Assembly (NCBI RefSeq): GCF_003858645.1 | Contig: NZ_RQJP01000001.1 | Coordinates: 1,893,487 to 1,957,486, forward strand | Length of the DNA: 64,000 bases | Source of the DNA: Larkinella knui | Lineage (GTDB): Bacteria > Bacteroidota > Bacteroidia > Cytophagales > Spirosomataceae | Reading direction: 5' to 3' | Notes under the pieces: generated by a model | What the model was told of the DNA's origin: nothing | Database searches by the model: none | The model's input: the letters and a program-made list of their open reading frames with translations, nothing else | In this document: positions 56,597-64,000 of the stretch, in pieces | How positions within the stretch are numbered: the first letter of the stretch is position 1 | Layout: the number at the start of each line of letters is the position of its first letter | Translations under genes and position numbers: made by a program

Positions 56597-58105
56597 TTAT
56601 GACGCATTTATGACATAATCTATATCCTCTGGTATCCACACCTCTGTTTTAAGGTCTGGAACTACGCCAATTGACCTTTTAAGCTCCTCGATCATCGTGT
56701 GTTTTACATACTCGGCATTCTGTTCAGTCGTTCCAAGACAATCATGGATCGAAAAGAGGGGTACTTCAGGTCGTTCCTGGGTGATTCGGGCAACAATCCG
56801 GTTCAGGAAGACTTCTGCCTCAATCGATTGCAACAGTAAAGCAAGAGTACGGTGATCCTCTGATTTTAGTAGCTTAAGATTCTCAGCGATTAATGGAAAC
56901 ACCTGCTCGAACACATGCTTTCTTTCTACAATGAAGGGTCTCTTTTCGTCGTTGCGGGAAAACAGTACCGAGAAAACCATATCCTTTAGATGTTGCCTGG
57001 ACTTAACTTTCCTGCCTGTTATCCGCTCTACCTCCTGTCCTAAATACTCATAGAACTGACCGTTACTAATACGATCTGTAAACGTTTTTACTCCATCTAC
57101 TAATGAAGATTCTGCTTCATTTACATAGACTAACTCTGATTGTTTATGTGAGCTAGTTAAAGGAGTAATCTCAGAATCTGCGCACATAAGGGTACAGGGG
57201 GGTGAGGGGAAGGGTGCGTTACTATTACTATCTATAGTATATACTAGTATAGCATTGATAATAGATTCAGTTAGTAAGCACTGAATATCACTAGGGAGTT
57301 GCTTTAAATCCATTGTTTCAGTACTTCCTAATGGTTGATAAAACTCTTTTCTAAACAAAATGGTCGAAAAATAAGGTTGTGAACAGCTTAAATCTATACC
57401 CACCAATGGCTCACCTTGAAAAGTCAAAAAGTTACGCAACTCTTTTTTTAAATTGGTCAACGGCGAGTGAAACCGATGCCCGCTTTGATCCACCCGAAAC
57501 TTACCCGTTTTCAGTACCAGGTGATTGATCATGGTTTGGTATGCGCTATACCGACTAGCTGCTTTTTGTCTCACTCTATGATCCGCGGAATGCGATTCTT
57601 GTTCATACAACTGATCGATATAATGCTGAGCTTGTTCTCTGTCAATCTCCAATCCTTCAAAGTGGCGGATTAAATGCGGGTACTGCTCATGGGCTAATTG
57701 GTCTAAAGCGTTTTCAAGAATTGTCTGCCTGACCAGTTTAGGATTCGTTAATTCTTCCATGACTGTTTTTACCCGGTACGGCTCTGTAAAGCGGTAAGCC
57801 CTCGATTTAAAGCCAACCATATAGACCTTATCGCATTCCAGTACCCCAACTGCTACTAAGTACCGCAGGTAATGTTGATAGTCACGTATCTTGTACTTTA
57901 GAAGTTTGGAGTATAAAGGAATGTACAAAACATCGTCAGCTTCGTCGGTGGCAAATAACCGATGGTCGTAAGCTGGTAATTCGCTGATCAGGCCGATAAT
58001 GTATTTGAGATTTTCGATCCAAAGTCGGACATGTGGAGGATGTGCTTCCAAAAGCTGCTCCAGATTCAAGTTCTCAGGTAGTAATACTACTTTTTTAGTT
58101 GTCAT
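56597..58105 (-). CDS. divergent family-A polymerase-like protein
   Basis: A 502-aa protein not annotated by any family I can name with certainty. Three motifs in order recall the single-subunit (family A/T7-like) polymerase palm and fingers: motif A LVGIDLSCSQPYF near 233-246 (metal Asp), motif B HLKDMVFSVLFSRN near 370 (Lys of the O helix) and motif C LFSIHDCLGTT near 453 (HD). Upstream GHRFHSPLTNLKKELRNF near 210 is also characteristic of this group of phage and plasmid proteins. The N-terminal 200 residues may hold a winged-helix (KYKIRDYQHYLRYLVAVGVL). It is 99 nt downstream of the DUF3987 gene and would be the element's replication polymerase or primer-making enzyme; inferred. Confidence 0.6.
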   Translation of the reverse strand: MTTKKVVLLPENLNLEQLLEAHPPHVRLWIENLKYIIGLISELPAYDHRLFATDEADDVLYIPLYSKLLKYKIRDYQHYLRYLVAVGVLECDKVYMVGFKSRAYRFTEPYRVKTVMEELTNPKLVRQTILENALDQLAHEQYPHLIRHFEGLEIDREQAQHYIDQLYEQESHSADHRVRQKAASRYSAYQTMINHLVLKTGKFRVDQSGHRFHSPLTNLKKELRNFLTFQGEPLVGIDLSCSQPYFSTILFRKEFYQPLGSTETMDLKQLPSDIQCLLTESIINAILVYTIDSNSNAPFPSPPCTLMCADSEITPLTSSHKQSELVYVNEAESSLVDGVKTFTDRISNGQFYEYLGQEVERITGRKVKSRQHLKDMVFSVLFSRNDEKRPFIVERKHVFEQVFPLIAENLKLLKSEDHRTLALLLQSIEAEVFLNRIVARITQERPEVPLFSIHDCLGTTEQNAEYVKHTMIEELKRSIGVVPDLKTEVWIPEDIDYVINAS

Positions 58106-58204
58106 TATGGTTCATAATTTTAGAAATACCAGTCGTGCATTTTAGCAAAAGCTGCAAAACCGCATTGCCTTCACATTTTTGTACACGACTGGTCGAAGTG
58201 TTAA

Positions 58205-59509
58205 CTATTTGATTTTGCGGAAGAGCCCCTCTTTATCCCTTTCCAGATATCCTTTTTTGTACAATTTGTGCAGGCATGCGTAGGCCGTTCTTAGCGGGAT
58301 GCTCGCATCAACGCCATTTGAAATGGCTCTAGCTCGTGGGAACCAAGCTTCGTCTGGCAGTGCATTATAGAATTTTCTTTCCGCTCCAGTCAGGTCTGAA
58401 AGATCCCCGCTAGGTACTAAGTCGTAAGTATCGAGGGCATGTCGATAGTATATATCCGACAACTCCATGGCACTTTTGAAATCGGCATCGCTGCATTCGA
58501 TATCCCCACTAGACACCTTGCCTTCTTTATCGATCTTCTCCAACCGACGGGTTGCACTCAGTACCATTGCAAGTCGGAAAGTAATTAAGCCTAATCGGGT
58601 CGCAATCGCACTGGCGGAAGCCCCTAACTCCTTTTGCGTTTTTTCTAACAGCCCCTTAAAGTGCACATCAAGTTCTTCCCATTGTCCATCAGTCAACCGG
58701 AACTCAATCGAACTTTTCCCTAATTGACTTACTCGTTCAGCTAACCATTGCCCGAATTTTTCAATTTTTGCTTCTTTGTCGGTTGTGTGATTAGAAGGGG
58801 CAACTTTGCGCCATTCTGGAACGTCATGGTAGGTATAAAAAATAAACCGGCTAAACAACCCATTCTCGGTTGATGGAATAATTCCCCTCAGTTGCCCTGG
58901 TGTCCCGGTCAGAACCATTGCCAGTCGAGGATTATTGATCTCTACATACTCATTTTTGGTCTTCCGACGCAAGGAAATGGTTTCATGATGGAAAGCCTTC
59001 CGAAGAATGTCCGAGATATTACCCCACTCCTGCTTTAAAGTGTTCGCCAGCGTGTCAGCTTCCGTTTCACAAATAATCCCATACCCTCCATTGTTGTTCA
59101 GCTGATCAATTATTGCGGCTGCACTGATATTGGCAGGGATAAAAAGCATTTTCAGCTCACCCTCGTTTTCATTGAGGTAAAAAGTCGTTTTAGACTCAGG
59201 ATCAACTGCCTCATCACTAATGTTCTTTGCTTTTTCATGAAGTGGTAATGCTAATAGCTTGGCCCAAGTCATGTTTCCTTTTCCACTGGCAGGCGGAGCA
59301 ATAATAAATATGTATAAATTTGGGTGTACTCGGCTGCCAGCATAAATGCCAGAAACTGAATCAAAGCATCCACTCAAAATCCCTAATACAGAGGTTAAGA
59401 AAACATCCCGTTCTCTGTTGTCTTTAAACTCCTCGCATAAGTTTTTAAGAAATCGAGGTAACCGGTCGTACACCGACGCCGGAATAAATGGTGTATTCTC
59501 AGCGTCCAC
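58205..59509 (-). CDS. DUF3987-family ATPase (replication/primase-helicase-like)
   Basis: A 434-aa protein of the DUF3987 family found on phages and Bacteroidota elements. It has a P-loop APPASGKGN near 72-80, a Walker B-like GIICETEAD near 147-155, and LVLTGTPGQL near 205. The C-terminus ends in a winged-helix-like segment (RTAYACLHKLYKKGYLE). These proteins are usually encoded next to excisionase-type HTH genes and take part in element replication. It overlaps the HTH gene by 11 nt, so the two are coupled. Confidence 0.85.
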   Translation of the reverse strand: MDAENTPFIPASVYDRLPRFLKNLCEEFKDNRERDVFLTSVLGILSGCFDSVSGIYAGSRVHPNLYIFIIAPPASGKGNMTWAKLLALPLHEKAKNISDEAVDPESKTTFYLNENEGELKMLFIPANISAAAIIDQLNNNGGYGIICETEADTLANTLKQEWGNISDILRKAFHHETISLRRKTKNEYVEINNPRLAMVLTGTPGQLRGIIPSTENGLFSRFIFYTYHDVPEWRKVAPSNHTTDKEAKIEKFGQWLAERVSQLGKSSIEFRLTDGQWEELDVHFKGLLEKTQKELGASASAIATRLGLITFRLAMVLSATRRLEKIDKEGKVSSGDIECSDADFKSAMELSDIYYRHALDTYDLVPSGDLSDLTGAERKFYNALPDEAWFPRARAISNGVDASIPLRTAYACLHKLYKKGYLERDKEGLFRKIK

Positions 59510-59792
59510 GGTAGTTGTTGTTTAAACTTTTAACCTTGCTTTTCTCTAACATCTGATTAACGGCCTGTTCCGTGTAATAGATCTTGTGACCGATTTGGCT
59601 GAACTCGATCAATCCATCATCCCGCCAGTTCTGAAGGGTTCGTTTGCTCACCTTGAGCTTTTTACATAAGTCGTCGTTGTCGTAGACAGCCTGTCTACCC
59701 TCATGGGTGTTTCGTGTGGTTGCCTGAATCATTTCCTCCAGGTCCCGGACCAAGCCTACGAAATCGGTCTTAGTCATTAATTCAACATGCAT
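59499..59792 (-). CDS. HTH DNA-binding protein (excisionase/MerR-like)
   Basis: A 97-aa protein with one helix-turn-helix of the HTH_17 type: DDLCKKLKVSKRTLQNWRDDGLIEFSQIGHKIYYTEQAVNQML. This type is common in Bacteroidota elements as excisionase or regulator. It is the first gene of the run HTH - DUF3987 - polymerase-like, and its upstream region has an array of GTAGAATG repeats. It is a paralog of the HTH protein at 61086. Confidence 0.88.
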   Translation of the reverse strand: MHVELMTKTDFVGLVRDLEEMIQATTRNTHEGRQAVYDNDDLCKKLKVSKRTLQNWRDDGLIEFSQIGHKIYYTEQAVNQMLEKSKVKSLNNNYRGR

Positions 59793-59825
59793 GTTTGTTT
59801 GGTTTAATTCGTATAGCTACGTGCT

Positions 59826-59904
59826 GTAGAATGGGACAAACGTACTCGGAATAGCATGGCGCGAATGGGGGTAGAATGAGCCAGGTAGAATGGGGGTAGA
59901 ATCA
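59826..59904. promoter_or_regulatory. GGTAGAATG operator array upstream of the HTH/DUF3987 operon
   Basis: Four copies of GTAGAATG-like units occur at about 59826, 59871, 59884 and 59895; three have GGTAGAAT(G/C). The same octamer is repeated upstream of the second HTH gene at 61497-61530. A shared regulator site is likely. Confidence 0.6.
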
Positions 59905-59909
59905 CAAAA

Positions 59910-59938
59910 AAGGCCGAATGGGGTTCCCAAACGGCCTT
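59910..59938 (-). terminator. intrinsic terminator of the 322-aa gene
   Basis: Arms AAGGCCG (59910-59916) and CGGCCTT (59932-59938) with an inner GGGGTTCCC-type stem. On the minus strand the hairpin is followed by TTTTTTT. It lies 62 nt past the stop codon of the gene at 60001. Confidence 0.8.
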
Positions 59939-60000
59939 AAATGAATTTTGGCAAAAAACTATTTCTAAGAAATTTCAAAAGTTTCTAGAAGGGTAGATCG

Positions 60001-60969
60001 TCAAGTAGATTTTTTAGCGGGCAGCTCTTCTCTTAGTGCATCGATCACGATGTTAATATCTCTTAACTTTAATTCACTTTTGGGGTGTTTCGTACGGTGT
60101 AAATCTTTTTTCTCCAAGGTCTTACCTTGCAATTGAAAAGCTTTGACCGCCATATCCCAGTGTTCCCCATTCTCCAAAAAACCAACATCAATCATTTCAT
60201 GAATCAGATATTGTAACTGATTCGTTGCTCCAAGCCAGGTTACTTTTTCCTCGATTGGATTCATAAAAAGTTTTCTAAAAATTTTGAGTTCCGTATTTTG
60301 GGAAATTAATCCTCGAAGTTTGAGCTTAACAAAGATCGCATCAACACAATTATAAAGAATTGTCTTGTTCGTTAACTTGACCCTGAAGTGGCCACTTTCT
60401 GAAGATGCAACGGGAAGAGTAGTTTGAAAATCTTGGTTACTAGGTGCAGATTGAAAGAAAGACGGAGAAGGTCGATAGTTGCTTCTGATATGATCAAATA
60501 TCCGGTTCAGCGACTCCATTAAACTATCTTTGTAACTAAATGTAGACTTTTCTGTCTGCGCAGTTAAGCGAAGAAGATATTGCACTAAGCTAGGCAATTG
60601 CAATTTCCAGTCTTCTGCTGACAGTAGTTCATTATATTCCCGATCAATCTTTTCAATAGTTAACTTTTCTTCGCGTTTTGCTTTTTTATCTACGAAGTAG
60701 TCAAGAGAAAATACGTCCCATTGACCATCATCATAAAATTTCCCGACAAAATGTACCCGAATTTGATGGTTATCAAAGTCATATTGGACATCATCAACAT
60801 GCTCTTCCTCAAAACCAAATTCGTTTCCGATTTCGTCAGTAGCTTCAAATATATAGGAAGTAATAGAACGATCTCGCCCTTCATCTGTCAATATCTCTTC
60901 ATAAAAAGCGAAGTATTTAGGCCAAATAGAGGTCATCACATAGTAGTTTGGGCGCAAGTATACTGACAA
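60001..60969 (-). CDS. hypothetical protein of Bacteroidota elements (RteC-neighbour type)
   Basis: A 322-aa protein. The C-terminal half has the layout common to hypothetical proteins of Bacteroidota integrative elements, with KVTWLGATNQLQYLIHEMIDVGFLENG, which resembles the ends of RteC-like and related proteins (K..W.G....L..L...L...GFI). The N-terminal half is acidic and unrecognised. It has its own terminator and lies between two HTH genes on the same strand. Confidence 0.6.
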   Translation of the reverse strand: MSVYLRPNYYVMTSIWPKYFAFYEEILTDEGRDRSITSYIFEATDEIGNEFGFEEEHVDDVQYDFDNHQIRVHFVGKFYDDGQWDVFSLDYFVDKKAKREEKLTIEKIDREYNELLSAEDWKLQLPSLVQYLLRLTAQTEKSTFSYKDSLMESLNRIFDHIRSNYRPSPSFFQSAPSNQDFQTTLPVASSESGHFRVKLTNKTILYNCVDAIFVKLKLRGLISQNTELKIFRKLFMNPIEEKVTWLGATNQLQYLIHEMIDVGFLENGEHWDMAVKAFQLQGKTLEKKDLHRTKHPKSELKLRDINIVIDALREELPAKKST

Positions 60970-61040
60970 AATTTCAATAGTACTCCTTTGCTTGGCTAAA
61001 CATATTTTTGATTAAAACTCTATTAATTGAGAATGATATA

Positions 61041-61076
61041 AAAAAGTCCCAGTAGCATATTTACCGCTACTGGGAT
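61041..61076 (-). terminator. intrinsic terminator after the 111-aa HTH gene
   Basis: Arms TCCCAGTAGC (61047-61056) and GCTACTGGGA (61066-61075) form a perfect 10-bp stem with a 9-nt loop; on the minus strand it is followed by CTTTTTTATA. It is 10 nt past the stop codon at 61086. Confidence 0.85.
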
Positions 61077-61085
61077 TGTCATTTC

Positions 61086-61421
61086 TTAATTTACAATGTT
61101 TTCCATTCTCAATTCAAGCAGAAGCCGTACATTCTTTGCATAATGAAAGACATTTCTTAATTTAAGAAGAAGCAGTAATGTTTCTTCCGAATAGAAGATC
61201 GTGCGATTAATCTGGTGGAATTCTATTAAACCCTGGCCACGCCATACCTGTAGTGTACGTTTACTAATTTGTAGTCGGACGCTTAAATAGTCATCATCAT
61301 ACATTCTAATCTCACCTTGAACAATCTGTGACCGCCTCCGAATGGAAGTTTCCTGGTTTTTAATCCAATTAAGGCATCCTTCAACACTTAGTGTTATTTT
61401 AAATGATTTCATAAAATTCAA
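61086..61421 (-). CDS. HTH DNA-binding protein, paralog of the 59499 gene
   Basis: A 111-aa protein. DDYLSVRLQISKRTLQVWRGQGLIEFHQINRTIFYSEETLL is the same HTH_17-type fold as in the 97-aa protein at 59499, with the recognition helix SKRTLQ identical. It is probably an excisionase or control protein. It is monocistronic, with a palindrome and GGTAGAAT repeats upstream. Confidence 0.85.
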   Translation of the reverse strand: MNFMKSFKITLSVEGCLNWIKNQETSIRRRSQIVQGEIRMYDDDYLSVRLQISKRTLQVWRGQGLIEFHQINRTIFYSEETLLLLLKLRNVFHYAKNVRLLLELRMENIVN

Positions 61422-61429
61422 TCTGTTTT

Positions 61430-61464
61430 TACCGAAACAGGACGGTTTTGTGTTTGTTTCGGTA
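61430..61464. promoter_or_regulatory. 10-bp inverted repeat upstream of the HTH gene
   Basis: TACCGAAACA (61430-61439) and TGTTTCGGTA (61455-61464) are perfect inverted repeats with a 15-bp spacer, 9 nt from the start codon of the minus-strand HTH gene. This fits a dimeric operator overlapping its promoter, or a hairpin in the leader. Confidence 0.6.
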
Positions 61465-61496
61465 CGAATTTAAGCAAGCACCTTATCCAAAAACTT

Positions 61497-61530
61497 GGTA
61501 GAATTACATAGGTAGAAGGTTGGTAGAATG
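61497..61530. promoter_or_regulatory. GGTAGAAT repeats upstream of the 111-aa HTH gene
   Basis: GGTAGAATT (61497), GGTAGAAGG (61511) and GGTAGAATG (61522). They match the array at 59826-59904 in front of the other HTH gene. Between 61531 and 61761 I see no further gene. Confidence 0.6.
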
Positions 61531-61761
61531 TAGCCCTACCTCTTAGGTTAGAAATAGTGAGATTTCTGCCTGCAAGAGAAGCATTCTATTGATGCTGCTT
61601 GGAAGAAAAACTGGAAGAAAATTTATTGAGGTAGTATGACAAGTAGAAAATCTCAGCTTATGTAGGTCAGGTCTTTTTTTATAATGCTTTGCGTCTAATT
61701 AATGAAGTATTCAACTATTTCTCAAGGGCCTCCTTGCCTGCCTGAATTGGCCCGCTGTTCT

Positions 61762-61786
61762 AAATGTTTCAGTAATGTTACAGTAA
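61762..61786. repeat. 25-bp element-end repeat, right copy
   Basis: Identical to 29032-29056 and in the same orientation. It lies 1 nt inside the right attachment repeat, whereas the left copy is 103 nt inside. Confidence 0.8.
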
Positions 61787-61787
61787 C

Positions 61788-61864
61788 AAACCAAAAACAC
61801 CTTACAAATCACTGAAATTCAGCTTTTTGTAAGGTGTTGTTTGTACCGGGAGCCGGACTCGAAC
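61788..61864. repeat. right attachment-site repeat overlapping tRNA-Leu
   Basis: The copy of 28852-28928 that belongs to the complete tRNA-Leu. It covers the terminator hairpin and the last 21 nt of the tRNA. Crossover within this repeat would excise about 32.9 kb. Confidence 0.9.
61797..61837 (-). terminator. terminator of tRNA-Leu
   Basis: Arms ACACCTTACAAA (61797-61808) and TTTGTAAGGTGT (61826-61837) pair over 12 bp, followed on the minus strand by TTTTTGG. The same hairpin is present in the left attachment copy. Confidence 0.8.
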
Positions 61865-61927
61865 CGGCATGCCCTTGCAGACATTGGTGTTTGAGACCAA
61901 CGCGTCTACCGATTCCGCCATCCCGGC
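61844..61927 (-). tRNA. tRNA-Leu (CAA)
   Basis: An 84-nt minus-strand tRNA. Acceptor GCCGGGA pairs with TCCCGGT, discriminator A; the anticodon stem TTGGT/ACCAA encloses loop CTCAAAC, giving anticodon CAA; the long variable arm typical of leucine tRNAs and the T-loop TTCGAGTCC are present. CCA is not encoded. It is the intact host gene whose 3' end serves as the integration site. Confidence 0.95.
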
Positions 61928-62083
61928 ATTCTTACGGCGCGTGTCGCTCAAGCGAACGTGGGTGCAAAAGTAGGATTAATAATGAATAATGAACAATGAA
62001 TACTGAATATTTTTTGTGCCGGGGCCGTCAAAAGCAGTCCCTGCACGCTAAATTCCTTCCTTTTACCGCCCACTCAGATCCGG

Positions 62084-63322
62084 TTATTCATACCGTAACG
62101 CTTCAATTGGATCGAGACGGGACGCTTTAAAAGCCGGGTATATCCCTGAAAATAAGCCGACTGACACGCAGACCAGAATACCGATCGCCATCCAGAACCA
62201 GGGTACGACGAAACTTCCGTTACCCCGGCTCACCACGGTCGAAATCAGGTTGCCAATCCCGATGCCTAACAGAATACCGCCAATCCCGCCGATGATACAG
62301 ATCACAATGGCTTCGATCAGGAACTGCTCCCGGATACGCTTTGGCGTTGCTCCCAGTGATTTGCGGATGCCAATTTCGCGGGTGCGTTCCGTAACCGATA
62401 CCAGCATGATGTTCATCAACGCAATGGCCGCCCCCAACAGGGTAATGAATCCGATGCCAAAACCGCCGATGCGGAGGTAACTCGTGATGTTTTCAAAGTC
62501 CTTCGCCAGCTCGTCGGCCCGCTTGATTTCGAAGGTATCGGGCTTGCCGAGCGGATCATGACGGATCTGGCGCATCAGCCCCCGGGCCTCGTCGACTGCC
62601 GTTTCGGCATCGCCCATGTTCGGAACCGATCCCGTTATGTCGAAGGTCAGCGTCCGGTTGGCCGCCATCGCCCGGGCATTTTCCAGCGGCACCAGCACCT
62701 GCCGGTCGTCTCCCCCACCCGAAAAACCGCCTTTTTTTTCCAGAACCCCAACAACTTTGTATTTGCCCCCCAGAATATTAATTTCCTTGTTCAACGGATT
62801 CTGGTTCCGGTCAAATAACGTCGTGACGATTTCATTGCCGATGATGGTTACGTTCAGGGATTTCTCTAAATCGGTGGCCGAGAAATTCCGGCCCGACTGG
62901 AGTTTCAGAGCTTTGATACCCAGGTAATTATCGTCAATACCGATCAATTGAACGTTCGGATTGGTTTTTTTAGACGCGTATTTGATCTGGGCGGCTCCGG
63001 TCACGGCGGCATAAACCGCAATATTTTCCCCTTGCTGAAACCGCCGTTTAAACGTCATCGCCTGGTGATAATCGATGGGCGGCACGCGCTTTTCGGAACG
63101 ACCGCCAAACCGCCGGTACATCTGCGGCCCCTGAATGTCGAACGTATTGGCACCAAGTCCGGCGAAACTGTTGTCAACGGAACTCTGTATGCCATCAATC
63201 GCGGTCAGGATGCCGACCAGTGACGTTATGCCGATGGCGATGATGAGCGACGTCAAAATCGTTCGCAAACGGTTTGAGATAATGGATCGCAGGCCTTCAC
63301 GGATATTTTCGAGGAGATTCAT
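62084..63322 (-). CDS. ABC transporter permease, MacB/FtsX type
   Basis: A 412-aa permease. Residues 1-45 hold the first membrane helix ([22 protein letters not shown]), 50-270 the MacB-type periplasmic domain, and 285-412 the three FtsX helices with [20 protein letters not shown], the coupling-helix motif. Partner ATPase and membrane-fusion genes are not in the window, though they may lie just outside. It may export a peptide, macrolide or lipoprotein-related substrate. It is back in the GC-rich chromosome after the element. Confidence 0.9.
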   Translation of the reverse strand: MNLLENIREGLRSIISNRLRTILTSLIIAIGITSLVGILTAIDGIQSSVDNSFAGLGANTFDIQGPQMYRRFGGRSEKRVPPIDYHQAMTFKRRFQQGENIAVYAAVTGAAQIKYASKKTNPNVQLIGIDDNYLGIKALKLQSGRNFSATDLEKSLNVTIIGNEIVTTLFDRNQNPLNKEINILGGKYKVVGVLEKKGGFSGGGDDRQVLVPLENARAMAANRTLTFDITGSVPNMGDAETAVDEARGLMRQIRHDPLGKPDTFEIKRADELAKDFENITSYLRIGGFGIGFITLLGAAIALMNIMLVSVTERTREIGIRKSLGATPKRIREQFLIEAIVICIIGGIGGILLGIGIGNLISTVVSRGNGSFVVPWFWMAIGILVCVSVGLFSGIYPAFKASRLDPIEALRYE

Positions 63323-63494
63323 AGCTTGTCGGGTTGGTGGCGTGAACGATTTAAGAAGTGAAGGCTGACTTTTAATCCGTCCTCCAGGTTCTCATTCCTT
63401 CGCTCCCCATAACTTTTTAGCATAAAAATTGCTTATCTTCGTTGAATACGGGTAGATACAAAGCTACTCAAAACAGCTAAAAAAAAGATTACCG

Positions 63495-64000
63495 ATGAAA
63501 AGGCTGCTATTACCGCTCATCCTGATTTTGGCATTAACGACGCCACTCTTTGCGTCGAAAATCCTGATACCGATGGATGAAAGTCAGAAGAATCACCTGA
63601 AAGCTTATGGCATTGCCTACTGGGTATTACGCCAGTACGACACCGAAGTCGATTGGCTGCTGAACTACCGGGGAGGCAGTTTCATGATGCCGCATACCCA
63701 GAAATTTGTCAATGAAATGGTGATTCGGGGTGTTAGTTATGAGGTCATTTCCGATGCGCAGGGTGGTCAGATCATCGCCGAAGTGTCGTCGCCCGACGTC
63801 AATATGGATGCCGTTAAATTGCAGAAAGCGCCCAAAGTTGCCGTCTATTCCCCCAAAACCAAGCAGCCTTGGGATGATGCCGTGACGCTGGTGATGACCT
63901 ACGCCGAAATTCCGTACGAAACGGTTTTTGACGAAGATGTGATGGATGGCAAACTGGCTCAGTACGACTGGCTGCACCTTCACCACGAAGATTTTACGGG
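63495..64000 (+). CDS. asparagine-synthetase-B-like secreted protein, N-terminal part
   Basis: The frame runs from the ATG at 63495 off the right edge. It begins with a signal peptide (KRLLLPLILILALTTPLFAS), then KILIPMDESQKNHLKAYGIAYW and a segment with VLRQYDTEVDWLLNYRGGSF, which I know from Bacteroidota proteins annotated asparagine synthetase B. The name is of doubtful meaning because glutaminase and synthetase motifs are not evident here. TATCTTCG at 63434, close to TAnnTTTG, is a possible promoter element. Confidence 0.65.
   Translation, partial: MKRLLLPLILILALTTPLFASKILIPMDESQKNHLKAYGIAYWVLRQYDTEVDWLLNYRGGSFMMPHTQKFVNEMVIRGVSYEVISDAQGGQIIAEVSSPDVNMDAVKLQKAPKVAVYSPKTKQPWDDAVTLVMTYAEIPYETVFDEDVMDGKLAQYDWLHLHHEDFT

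Larger units (their letters stand above)
28852..61864. mobile_element. integrated genomic element at tRNA-Leu, about 33 kb
   Basis: The element is bounded by a 77-bp direct repeat (28852-28928 and 61788-61864, 73 of 77 identical). The right copy is part of the intact tRNA-Leu(CAA) gene and its terminator; the left copy has only the tRNA 3' end. A tyrosine integrase lies 176 nt inside the left end and the interior is visibly AT-richer than both flanks. It carries defence cargo, recombination and replication-like genes (Sak4-like ATPase, DUF3987, family-A-polymerase-like protein) and HTH regulators. No relaxase, coupling protein, type IV secretion or virion genes were seen, so it is not a self-transmissible conjugative element as it stands; it could be mobilised by a helper or be a fixed island. 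Confidence 0.88.

Noticed and set aside
1-64000. Insertion sequences, rRNA genes, retron reverse transcriptases or prophage structural genes
   Set aside because: Searched by eye for DDE transposase, rRNA, RT (YxDD) and capsid/terminase motifs; none found.

Overview
The flanks of this window look like the chromosome of a GC-rich Cytophagales bacterium (Bacteroidota, Spirosoma/Larkinella-like). This rests on Bacteroidota-restricted families (DUF3871, DUF6766, DUF3987 element genes, an asparagine-synthetase-B-like secreted protein), weak ribosome binding sites and at least one TAnnTTTG-type promoter. The genus is inferred from overall protein character, not from a marker gene.

Positions 1-10731 are ordinary chromosome with a stress and signalling flavour: the end of a glycoside-hydrolase-like gene, a cation diffusion facilitator, a FAD oxidoreductase fused to a Rieske domain, a run of isochorismatase-family, DUF6766 and outer-membrane-like genes, a YciE-like ferritin-fold protein, a histidine kinase, two stand-alone receiver proteins, a small heat-shock protein and a Kef-type antiporter. 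Positions 11155-28700 hold a two-gene Tc (ABC) toxin operon: a natural TcB-TcC fusion of 2570 aa with a variable AT-richer C-terminal tip, followed 5 nt later by a 3275-aa TcA, ending in a strong terminator.

Positions 28852-61864 are an AT-richer integrated element of about 33 kb in the 3' end of tRNA-Leu(CAA). It is bounded by a 77-bp near-perfect direct repeat that carries the tRNA 3' end and its terminator. Next to the left end is a tyrosine integrase. A 25-bp repeat lies just inside both ends. The cargo is mainly anti-phage: a GGCT-like/DUF4062 operon, a type ISP restriction-modification enzyme, a zinc-ribbon protein with a PD-(D/E)xK-like protein, and Shedu. The backbone holds DUF3871, a Sak4-like ATPase, a hybrid sensor kinase with a thioredoxin-like partner, two divergent degenerate tyrosine recombinases with a Uma2 nuclease, a divergent family-A-polymerase-like protein, a DUF3987 ATPase and two HTH proteins. 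I see no relaxase, conjugation or capsid genes.

The element keeps scars of its assembly. An integrase 3' end and a DUF3871 3' end recur as remnants near 33.1 kb, so the layout reads int - cargo 1 - DUF3871 remnant - int remnant - cargo 2 - DUF3871, as if two related islands had been stacked in tandem and partly deleted. Long non-coding repeats also recur: about 350 bp with GTACGA arrays, 9-bp-period TTTGCA arrays, and GGTAGAAT arrays upstream of two HTH genes. Beyond the tRNA (61844-61927) the chromosome resumes with a MacB-type permease and the start of an asparagine-synthetase-B-like gene.
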